Positions 1 to 5,256 of a DNA stretch of 7,825 nucleotides are shown here, piece after piece (the stretch's first letter is position 1; each line of letters opens with the position of its first letter). The stretch is from Actinomycetes bacterium (lineage in GTDB: Bacteria; Actinomycetota; Acidimicrobiia; Acidimicrobiales; UBA8190). The stretch lies in NCBI GenBank assembly GCA_021798135.1, contig JAJZYI010000159.1, positions 1-7,825 on the forward strand, written 5' to 3'. The notes beneath the pieces were generated by a model, which had not been told where the DNA came from, searched no databases, and worked only from the letters and a program-made list of their open reading frames with translations. The position numbers and the translations under genes are program-made.

Positions 1-97
1 CGGCCGCGGCACCCGGTCGCGGCGGGCGCCGGGCCATGGCCCTGTCGGGGGCGGTCGCGCCGGCTGACGGCCGCGGCACCCGGTCGCGGCGGGCGCC
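1..97. repeat. 30-bp exact direct repeat, period 67
   Basis: Bases 1-30 recur exactly at 68-97 (cggccgcggcacccggtcgc and the next ten bases). The 37-bp spacer contains a perfect 12-bp palindrome, gggccatggccc, at 31-42. The first copy touches the window edge, so the array may extend to the left. It lies just beyond the 3' end of the aldo/keto reductase gene. No coding frame here looks real. Its role is unknown; a local duplication is the simplest explanation. Confidence 0.8.
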
Positions 98-99
98 TT

Positions 100-113
100 G
101 CCCCGCCGGGGGC
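100..113 (-). terminator. Candidate hairpin terminator after the aldo/keto reductase
   Basis: Three bases past the TGA stop (117-119), on the transcribed side, GCCCC at 100-104 and GGGGC at 109-113 form a perfect 5-bp GC stem with a 4-base loop. No U-tract follows, so if it terminates at all it would be the U-less hairpin type reported for actinobacteria. The stem is short, so this is tentative. Confidence 0.3.
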
Positions 114-116
114 GGC

Positions 117-1004
117 TCAGCTGCCCGACAGGCGCCGCACCTGGTCGTCGTCGAGGTCGACGAGCGCCGCCGTGCAGTTCTCCTGGAGGTGCGCGACCGA
201 GGACGTGCCCGGGATCGGCAGCATCACCGCAGAGCGGCGCAGCAGCCAGGCCAGCGCCACCTGTGACGCCGTGGCGCCGGTCTCCGAAGCCACGGCGTCG
301 ACCGGACCGCCCGGGCGGGCCAGCGCGCCGTTGGCGAGCGGGAACCACGGGATGAAGCCGATGCCGTCCCGCTCGCAGGCGTCCAGGACCGGTTCCGACG
401 CGCGGTCGGCCAGGTTGTAGCGGTTCTGCACGGTGGCGACGGGCACGATCTGCCGGGCCGCCTGCAGCGTGGGCACGTCGACCTCCGACAGCCCGACGAA
501 GCGGACCTTCCCCTCGGCCCGGAGGTCGGCGAGCAGGCCGAATTGGTCGGCGGCGGGAACCTGCGGGTCGACCCGGTGCAGCTGGAACAGGTCGATGGCC
601 TCCACCCCCAGCCGCCTGAGGCTCAGCTCGCACTGCTGGCGCAGGTACTCGGGCCGCCCCACCGGGTGCCACGCGTCGGGCCCGGTGCGCACCAGCCCGG
701 CCTTGGTGGCGATCGTGAGGCCCTCGGGGTAGGGGTGCAGCGCGCGGTGGATGAGCTCCTCGCTCACCACGGGGCCGTAGGAGTCGGCCGTGTCGATCAG
801 GTCGACCCCGAGCTCCACGGCGCGGCGGAGCACCTGCACGCACTCGTCGGGATCGGCCGGCGGCCCCCAGATGCCCGGGCCCGTGATCCGCATGGCACCG
901 AAGCCGAGGCGGTGGACCGTGCGCTCGCCGCCGATGGCGAACGTCCCGCTGCGCAGGACGGGGCGTGCGGTGTCGGCGGTTCCTGGGGTCGTCGGTGGCG
1001 TCAT
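117..1004 (-). CDS. Aldo/keto reductase, YdbC/PdxI (pyridoxal reductase)-like
   Basis: A 295-residue cytosolic NADPH-dependent oxidoreductase with a complete aldo/keto reductase barrel. The catalytic tetrad is visible: D71 and Y76 in DTADSYG, K101 in ATKAG and H143 in QLHRVD. Strand motifs GLSEV (171-175) and VQNRYNL (192-198) and the cofactor-binding PIPGTSSVAHLQEN (263-276) lie where the family has them. The N-terminal RLGFGAMRITGPGIWGPP and the C-terminal LLRRS...PIPGTSSVAHL resemble E. coli YdbC/PdxI, which reduces pyridoxal; that subfamily call is from memory. The true substrate is unknown. The ATG at 1004 follows the stop of the HlyIII gene by 9 bp, with a weak GGGA ribosome site, so the two are probably cotranscribed. 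Length is normal and nothing looks truncated. Confidence 0.93.
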   Translation of the reverse strand: MTPPTTPGTADTARPVLRSGTFAIGGERTVHRLGFGAMRITGPGIWGPPADPDECVQVLRRAVELGVDLIDTADSYGPVVSEELIHRALHPYPEGLTIATKAGLVRTGPDAWHPVGRPEYLRQQCELSLRRLGVEAIDLFQLHRVDPQVPAADQFGLLADLRAEGKVRFVGLSEVDVPTLQAARQIVPVATVQNRYNLADRASEPVLDACERDGIGFIPWFPLANGALARPGGPVDAVASETGATASQVALAWLLRRSAVMLPIPGTSSVAHLQENCTAALVDLDDDQVRRLSGS

Positions 1005-1013
1005 GGTCCCGTT

Positions 1014-1697
1014 CTACCCGGCGCGCGCCATGGCGAACGCCGCGATGGCCGCGAATTGCAGCCCGGCGCCGGCGATGGTGAGGGCGTGGAACACCTCGTG
1101 GTAGCCGAACACCCGGGGTGCCGGATCCGGCCGGCGGCGCGCGTAGACCATCGCTCCGGCCGTGTAGCACGCCCCGCCCGCCACGAGCAGCGCGAACCCG
1201 GTGCCGCCGAGCCCGGCCCACAGCTGGGGCAGGACGATCACGGCGCACCAGCCCACGGCGACGTAGGGGATGGCGATCGCCCACTTCGGCGCGTCGAGCC
1301 AGAACTGCCGCAGGGCGACGCCGGCGGCAGCGCCGGTCCAGACCACGAGCAGGATGGTGGTCCGCGCCCAGCCGCCCAGCGCCAGCGCGGCGACGGCGGT
1401 GTAGGTGCCGGCGATGGCGACGAAGATCGTGGTGTGGTCGGCCCGCCGCATCCGCCTGCGGGCTGCCGGGGACCACCGGATCCGGTGGAACGCCGAGCTG
1501 ACCCCGAAGAGCGCCGCGAGGGAGAAGGCGTAGACGGCCAGCGCCAGGCGGTCGGCCGCCGTGGGGCCGTGCACGGCGAGCAGGGAGCCGGCGACGGCGG
1601 CCGGCACCAGCGCCGCGGCGTGCAGCCAGCCCCTCAGGGCCGGGCGCAGGTCCGCCGCCGCTGGCCGGCCGGCTGTGGTGGTGAGCCGCTGGGTCAT
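1014..1697 (-). CDS. Haemolysin III family (PAQR-like) integral membrane protein
   Basis: A 227-residue protein with about seven hydrophobic helices. It carries the HlyIII/PAQR signatures: H26 in RGWLHAA; S67-S68 and H71 in SSAFHR; D87-H88 in RRADHTT, followed by IFVAIAGTYT; and H200 and H204 in FGYHEVFHAL. In this superfamily the Ser/His/Asp and the two late His residues form a zinc-centred, hydrolase-like site inside the membrane. Despite the name, bacterial members are mostly of unknown function; membrane-lipid homeostasis or ceramidase-like activity is speculation. The ATG at 1697 has no Shine-Dalgarno sequence. A TAACGT box ends 10 bp upstream, which suggests a nearly leaderless transcript. 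The 3' end is 9 bp from the aldo/keto reductase start, consistent with a two-gene operon. Confidence 0.92.
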   Translation of the reverse strand: MTQRLTTTAGRPAAADLRPALRGWLHAAALVPAAVAGSLLAVHGPTAADRLALAVYAFSLAALFGVSSAFHRIRWSPAARRRMRRADHTTIFVAIAGTYTAVAALALGGWARTTILLVVWTGAAAGVALRQFWLDAPKWAIAIPYVAVGWCAVIVLPQLWAGLGGTGFALLVAGGACYTAGAMVYARRRPDPAPRVFGYHEVFHALTIAGAGLQFAAIAAFAMARAG

Positions 1698-1707
1698 GGC
1701 CGCGCCG

Positions 1708-1713
1708 ACGTTA
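1708..1713 (-). promoter_or_regulatory. Candidate -10 box for the HlyIII gene
   Basis: On the minus strand TAACGT fits the TAnnnT pattern, and it is built on the only TA step between 1698 and 1830. It ends 10 bp before the ATG at 1697, which would put the start site about 4 bases from the start codon, a nearly leaderless mRNA. No recognisable -35 element is present at 16-18 bp spacing. Confidence 0.4.
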
Positions 1714-1729
1714 GCGGCATGCGCCGGGG

Positions 1730-1781
1730 CCGGTCGCGAGGCCCTCGCCGGGGGGCCGGTCGCGAGGCCCTCGCCGGGGGC
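1730..1781. repeat. Two 26-bp tandem repeats, each with a small hairpin
   Basis: The unit ccggtcgcgaggccctcgcc plus a G-run occurs at 1730-1755 and 1756-1781, differing only at the last base. A partial third start (ccgg) follows. Each copy contains gcgag-gcc-ctcgc, a 5-bp inverted repeat with a 3-base loop. The array lies between the ABC transporter stop and the HlyIII start, directly upstream of the candidate -10 box. It could be a binding site, a transcript-end structure or an inert duplication. Confidence 0.75.
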
Positions 1782-1809
1782 CGGCGGGGCTCATGGCAGC
1801 GCACGCGCC

Positions 1810-1830
1810 CGGCCCGGCACCGGCAGGCCG
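1810..1830 (-). terminator. Weak candidate terminator after the ABC transporter
   Basis: Immediately past the ABC transporter stop (1831-1833), cggcc at 1810-1814 can pair with ggccg at 1826-1830 across an 11-base loop. There is no U-tract. In such GC-rich DNA this may be chance. Confidence 0.2.
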
Positions 1831-3816
1831 TCAGGCGTCGGTGGCGCCGATGGCGTCGAGGTCCCGCTGCTCGGGCCGGTCGCCGGGCTCCGGCGACGCC
1901 GGGGCGGCGGGACCGGACCCGGCGGCCTGGTCCTCGAACTGCGTGTGGTACAGCTCGGCATACAGGCCGCCGGCGGCCAGCAGGTCCGGGTGGCGGCCGC
2001 GCTCGACGACCCGGCCGGCGTCGATCACCAGGATCTGGTCGGCCTCGCGCACGGTGGACAGCCGGTGCGCGATCACGATCGACGTGCGCCCTGCCAGCGC
2101 CTCGGCCAGGGCCCGCTGGACCGCCTGCTCCGACTCCGAGTCGAGGTGCGCCGTGGCCTCGTCGAGCACGACGACGTCGGGAGCCTTGAGCAGCAGCCGG
2201 GCGATGGCGATGCGCTGCTTCTCCCCGCCCGACAGGCGGTAGCCGCGGTCACCGACCACGGTGTCGAGGCCGTCGGGCAGCGACGCCACCAGGTCGCTGA
2301 TCTGCGCCGAGCGCAGCGCCAGCTGCAGGTCGTCCTCGGTGGCGTCGGGCCGGGCGTACAGCAGGTTCGCCCGGATCGTGTCGTGGAAGAGGTGGGCGTC
2401 CTGGGTGACGACCCCGATGACGTCCCGGATGGAGGCCAGGCTGGCGTCCCGCAGGTCGACGCCGTTCACCCGGACCGCGCCGGACTGCGGGTCGTAGAGG
2501 CGCGGGACCAGGTGGCTGATGGTGGTCTTGCCCGCGCCCGACGGACCGACGAGCGCGACCAGCTGGCCCGGCTCCGCGCGCAGGGACACGTCGTGCAGGA
2601 CCTGGTGGGAGGGCGTCTGGTCGAGGACGGCGACGCTCTCCAGCGAGGCGAGGGACACCTCGTCGGCCCGCGGGTACCTGAAGCCGACGTGGTCCAGCTC
2701 GACCGTGGCCGGACCGCGCGGGATCCCGACCGGGTCCGGGCGCTCGGCCACCATGGGCTCGAGGTCGAGCACCTCGAAGATGCGGTCGAACGACACCAGC
2801 GCCGTCATGACGTCGACCTGCACGTTCGACAGGGCCGTGAGCGGCGCGTAGAGACGCGTGAGGTAGGACGTGAGGGCGACCACGGTGCCGACCAGGTACA
2901 CGCCGCTGGCCGCCTGGACGCCCCCCCAGCCGTAGGCGAGCGCCGTGGCCAGCGACGCGGTGAGCAGCAGCGACACCATGAAGACCCGCGTGTACATCGC
3001 CTGCAGGACCCCGATGTCGCGGACGCGCCCGGCCTTGTCGGCGAACGCCGCCACCTCGCGGTGCGGGTCCCCGAAGAGCTTGACCAGCAGGGCCCCCGAG
3101 ACGTTGAACCGCTCCGTCATGGCGTTGGTCATCGCCGCGTTCAGGTTGTAGCTCTCGCGGGTGATGCCCTGGATCCGGCGACCGACCCAGCGCGCCGGCA
3201 CGATGAAGATGGGGAGCAGTGCCAGGGCCACCAGCGTGATCTGCCACGACAGGAAGAACATGGCGACGAGCATGATGACGACGGTGATGGCGTTGCTGAC
3301 CACCGACGACGCCGTGTCGGTGAACGCCGACTGCGCGTCGAGCACGTCGCTGTTCAGCCGGCTCACCAGCGCGCCCGTCTGCGTGCGGGTGAAGAAGGCG
3401 ATGGGCATCCGCTGCAGGTGCCCGAAGACCTTGGTGCGCATGTCGAAGATGAGGCCCTCGCCGACGCGCGCCGAGATCCACCGCTGCCAGAGCGACAGGC
3501 CGGTGTCGGCGATCGCCAGGCCGCCCACCACGGCCGCCAGCGTGACGATGAGGCCGATCCGGTGCCGCAGGATGCCCTGGTCGATGATGGCCCGGTAGAT
3601 GAGCGGGTTGGCCGCCGCGACCACCGCGTCGACCACGATCAGCACCAGGTAGACGGCGAGCATCCTTCGGTAGGCGGCGGCGAAGCGCAGGATGCGGCGG
3701 ACGATGCCCTTGGGCAGCGGGTGGGCCGTCACGTTCGGGTCGCGGCGGAACGACCGCATCAGGCTCCAGCCGGCCGGGCCGCCCATCCGCATCCCCATGC
3801 CGCCCATGCCGCTCAT
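1831..3816 (-). CDS. ABC exporter, fused membrane and ATPase domains
   Basis: A 661-residue half-transporter (six-helix type-IV exporter domain about 40-340, ATPase about 371-625), expected to dimerise in the cytoplasmic membrane and export lipophilic compounds or drugs. ATPase motifs are intact: A-loop Y381, Walker A GPSGAGKTT (424-432), Q-loop Q472, signature LSGGE (528-532), Walker B VVVLDE ending at E553, D-loop HLD (557-559) and H584 in IAHR. Between FRYP (379-382) and VLHDVSL (406-412) lies an extra stretch of roughly 20 residues. The N-terminus is Met/Gly-rich (residues 1-13) and the C-terminal tail from 631 is Pro/Ala-rich. The ATG overlaps the MarR stop as ATGA, with GGGG 7 bases upstream, so translation is probably coupled. 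Substrate is unknown; the MarR partner suggests inducible drug or metabolite efflux. It could also work as a heterodimer, but no second half lies nearby. Confidence 0.95.
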   Translation of the reverse strand: MSGMGGMGMRMGGPAGWSLMRSFRRDPNVTAHPLPKGIVRRILRFAAAYRRMLAVYLVLIVVDAVVAAANPLIYRAIIDQGILRHRIGLIVTLAAVVGGLAIADTGLSLWQRWISARVGEGLIFDMRTKVFGHLQRMPIAFFTRTQTGALVSRLNSDVLDAQSAFTDTASSVVSNAITVVIMLVAMFFLSWQITLVALALLPIFIVPARWVGRRIQGITRESYNLNAAMTNAMTERFNVSGALLVKLFGDPHREVAAFADKAGRVRDIGVLQAMYTRVFMVSLLLTASLATALAYGWGGVQAASGVYLVGTVVALTSYLTRLYAPLTALSNVQVDVMTALVSFDRIFEVLDLEPMVAERPDPVGIPRGPATVELDHVGFRYPRADEVSLASLESVAVLDQTPSHQVLHDVSLRAEPGQLVALVGPSGAGKTTISHLVPRLYDPQSGAVRVNGVDLRDASLASIRDVIGVVTQDAHLFHDTIRANLLYARPDATEDDLQLALRSAQISDLVASLPDGLDTVVGDRGYRLSGGEKQRIAIARLLLKAPDVVVLDEATAHLDSESEQAVQRALAEALAGRTSIVIAHRLSTVREADQILVIDAGRVVERGRHPDLLAAGGLYAELYHTQFEDQAAGSGPAAPASPEPGDRPEQRDLDAIGATDA

Positions 3817-4424
3817 GGCACGGCCCCTGCGGGCTCGGCGCCGTCGGGCACCGTCTCGGCGGGCCGGACGGCGGGAGGCGTGGCTGCGGGCTCGGCGCCG
3901 TCGGGCACCGTCTCGGCGGGCCGGACGGCGGGAGGCGTGGCAGCGTGCGGTTGGACCGCGGCCGCCTCAGCCCGGTGCCCGGAAGGCCGGGAACCGGAGC
4001 CGACACCCTGGAGCAGGGCCAGGAGCTGCTCCCGCTCGGCGGCCCCGAGCCCGGCGAACAGGCGGGCGGCCGCGTGGCGGCGCGCCGCGTCGAGCCGCTC
4101 GACGAGCAGCCGGCCCCGGGCGGTCGCCGACACCATCACGGAGCGGCGGTCGGCGGTGTCGGCGCTGCGCACGACCAGGCCGGCGTCTGCCAGGGCGTCG
4201 ACCACCGAGGTCGCGGACCGGGGCACCACGTCGAGCTCGGTGGCCAGGTCCGCCATCCGCACGGGCCCCGCCGCCCCGATGGCCCGCAGGGCCCGGGCCT
4301 GTGCCGGCGTCAGGCCGAGGGGCCGGACGGCGTCGGCGAGGAGCCGGCGCCAGTGCCGCCAGGTCTGGGTCAGCGCGTCGGCGAGCGCCGGGTCGCAGCG
4401 GCACGCCAGCCGGTCGTCGGTCAC
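3813..4424 (-). CDS. MarR-family transcriptional regulator with duplicated C-terminal tail
   Basis: A 203-residue protein. Residues about 15-140 form a MarR domain: dimerisation helix, winged helix-turn-helix ADLATELDVVPRSATSVVDAL (58-78) and a wing with the typical DRR motif (92-94). Such proteins bind palindromic DNA as dimers and usually repress a neighbouring efflux gene, releasing it when a small ligand binds. The start is GTG at 4424 with a possible -10 box 8 bp upstream, so the mRNA is probably leaderless; an AGGA lies only 3 bases away, too close to be a good ribosome site. The stop overlaps the ABC exporter start (ATGA), making a regulator-exporter operon. Oddity: after residue 141 comes a Pro/Ala-rich tail in which 19 residues (162-180) repeat exactly at 181-199, encoded by an exact 57-bp duplication. 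Ligand unknown. Confidence 0.92.
   Translation of the reverse strand: MTDDRLACRCDPALADALTQTWRHWRRLLADAVRPLGLTPAQARALRAIGAAGPVRMADLATELDVVPRSATSVVDALADAGLVVRSADTADRRSVMVSATARGRLLVERLDAARRHAAARLFAGLGAAEREQLLALLQGVGSGSRPSGHRAEAAAVQPHAATPPAVRPAETVPDGAEPAATPPAVRPAETVPDGAEPAGAVP
3827..3941. repeat. Exact 57-bp tandem duplication inside the MarR gene
   Basis: Bases 3827-3883 repeat without mismatch at 3884-3940; the match continues one more base and then breaks. Because 57 is 19 codons, the reading frame is kept and a 19-residue block beginning ATPPAVRPAET appears twice at the MarR C-terminus. Perfect identity, including third codon positions, points to a recent duplication. The array ends about 10 bp before the ABC exporter start codon. 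Confidence 0.95.
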
Positions 4425-4430
4425 AGGTCC

Positions 4431-4461
4431 TGAGTGTAGGTCTCAATGAGCCAAGCTCAGT
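4431..4461 (-). promoter_or_regulatory. MarR-ABC promoter with nested palindromic operator candidates
   Basis: On the minus strand, TACACT (4438-4433) is a good -10 match 8 bp before the GTG start. No good -35 is visible; CTGAGC at 16 bp spacing is the nearest. Four half-sites alternate on the plus strand: TGAG 4431-4434, CTCA 4442-4445, TGAG 4447-4450 and CTCA 4456-4459. They create the perfect palindromes TGAGCCAAGCTCA (5+3+5, 4447-4459) and CTCAATGAG (4+1+4, 4442-4450), overlapping the promoter. This is the position expected for autorepression by the MarR protein, but binding is an inference. Confidence 0.5.
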
Positions 4462-4500
4462 TCACCGGGTTCCGAGCTGCCGGCTGTCGGGCTCCCAGCT

Positions 4501-4598
4501 GCCCGGTGACGGTCGTCAGGGCGAAGGCGAGCCGGGTGACGGTCGTCAGGGCGAAGACGAGCCGGGCGACGGTCGTCAGGCGAAGACGAGCCGGGCGA
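4501..4598. repeat. Three tandem 30/30/29-bp repeats plus a partial fourth, at the hydratase 3' end
   Basis: Units lie at 4501-4530, 4531-4560 and 4561-4589, with a partial copy at 4590-4598. They share gccggg[t/c]gacggtcgtcagg and then gcgaag. The third unit lacks one G and supplies the last codons and TGA stop of the hydratase gene. Each unit holds a palindromic core, tgacggtcgtca, at 4507-4518 and 4537-4548; at 4567-4578 its first base is C instead. The coding end appears to have been copied outward into the intergenic space. Confidence 0.9.
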
Positions 4599-5055
4599 TC
4601 CAGTCGGCGACGAGCGCCGGCTTGGCCTCGCCGTCGATCTCCACGCTCATCGACCGGATGAGGTGGACCGTGGCGGGATCCTTGAGCTCGACGGCGCTCA
4701 GGGTGCTGGCCGCCCTGATCCGGGAGTCGACCTTCACCGGGTTGACGAACCGGACGCGGTCGAAGCCGTAGTTCACGCCCATGAGGAGGCCCGGCAGCGG
4801 CGGCAGGTCGGCCCGGATGCTGGCCGACAGGTAGGTGAGCAGCGACAGCGTCAGGAACCCGTGGGCGATCGTGACCTTCCACGGCGACAGCTCGGCCGCC
4901 TTCTCGGGGTCGACGTGGATGAACTGGTGGTCGTGCGTCACGTCGGCGAAGGCGTCGATGAGCGGCTGGTCCACGAGGAACCAGTCGCCGGGCCCCTCCT
5001 CGCGTCCCTCCAGGGGCTTCAGTGCCTCGTAGGCCTGTTCGCCGTTCGTCGCCAT
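4576..5055 (-). CDS. MaoC-like (R)-specific enoyl-CoA hydratase, Rv0130/HtdZ type
   Basis: A 159-residue hot-dog-fold protein of normal length for single-domain MaoC hydratases. It probably hydrates trans-2-enoyl-CoA to (R)-3-hydroxyacyl-CoA in fatty-acid metabolism. The hydratase motif FADVTHDHQFIHVDPEKAA (36-54) carries the catalytic pair D42 and H47 with the family's five-residue spacing, followed by IAHGFLTLSLL (63-73). The wording, including the end of the protein (ALVADWIARLVFA), is close to my recollection of M. tuberculosis Rv0130. I chose the ATG at 5055 because GAGGGAG lies 5 bases upstream; the open frame continues to 5235, but that part is Arg/Ala-rich and unlike the family. The stop codon lies inside a tandem repeat unit. 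No TA step exists in the 201 bp upstream, so no standard -10 is visible; cotranscription with the MFS gene is possible. Confidence 0.93.
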   Translation of the reverse strand: MATNGEQAYEALKPLEGREEGPGDWFLVDQPLIDAFADVTHDHQFIHVDPEKAAELSPWKVTIAHGFLTLSLLTYLSASIRADLPPLPGLLMGVNYGFDRVRFVNPVKVDSRIRAASTLSAVELKDPATVHLIRSMSVEIDGEAKPALVADWIARLVFA

Positions 5056-5060
5056 GCCTG

Positions 5061-5067
5061 CTCCCTC
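5061..5067 (-). promoter_or_regulatory. Ribosome-binding site fixing the hydratase start
   Basis: GAGGGAG on the minus strand, five bases before the ATG at 5055. It decides between this start and the longer frame that begins at 5235. Confidence 0.75.
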
Positions 5068-5156
5068 GGTCGTGCCGGCGGCGCGCAGCGCGAGCCGGCG
5101 GTGGTCATGGTGCCTTCGTGCGTCCGGGCTGGCGGTCGCCGCCCACCGTGCCGCCG

Positions 5157-5196
5157 GACGCGCGTGGCGCGGGGCTGCTCGACGCGCGCGGCGCGG
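5157..5196. repeat. Imperfect 16-bp direct repeat, period 24
   Basis: gacgcgcgtggcgcgg (5157-5172) and gacgcgcgcggcgcgg (5181-5196) differ at one base. They lie in the 201-bp gap between the MFS stop and the hydratase start, where I see no other feature. The low complexity of the sequence makes chance plausible. Confidence 0.4.
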
Positions 5197-5256
5197 CCCG
5201 CCTGCTGGTGCCGCCCTGCTGCTGAGCCGCTCCACGCCAGGCGAGCCTCGGACCGG

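Noticed and set aside
543..2189. 548-codon plus-strand open frame
   Set aside because: Antisense to the aldo/keto reductase and HlyIII genes, which carry intact catalytic motifs. No domain is recognisable in it.
2249..4006. 585-codon minus-strand open frame overlapping the ABC exporter
   Set aside because: Same strand but a different frame from the exporter. It is Pro/Arg/His-rich shadow sequence, and the exporter frame holds all the ATPase motifs.
1561..4449. 962-codon plus-strand open frame opposite the ABC and MarR genes
   Set aside because: It is antisense to two proteins with complete family motifs. Its translation is low-complexity Arg/Gly/Asp/His-rich with no recognisable domain, and its repeats are only the 57-bp duplication read on the other strand.
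4501..4598. CRISPR-like short repeat array
   Set aside because: Units are directly adjacent with no spacers, only three and a bit copies, and no cas gene is nearby.
4439..5055. Frameshifted hydratase pseudogene, given that a neighbouring frame continues through the repeats
   Set aside because: The in-frame end (ADWIARLVFA) matches the expected C-terminus of the family, so the gene looks intact. The run-on frame is a by-product of the duplicated 3' end.
5056..5235. 60-residue N-terminal extension of the hydratase
   Set aside because: Arg/Ala-rich and absent from the family as I know it. The ATG at 5055 has a proper ribosome site.
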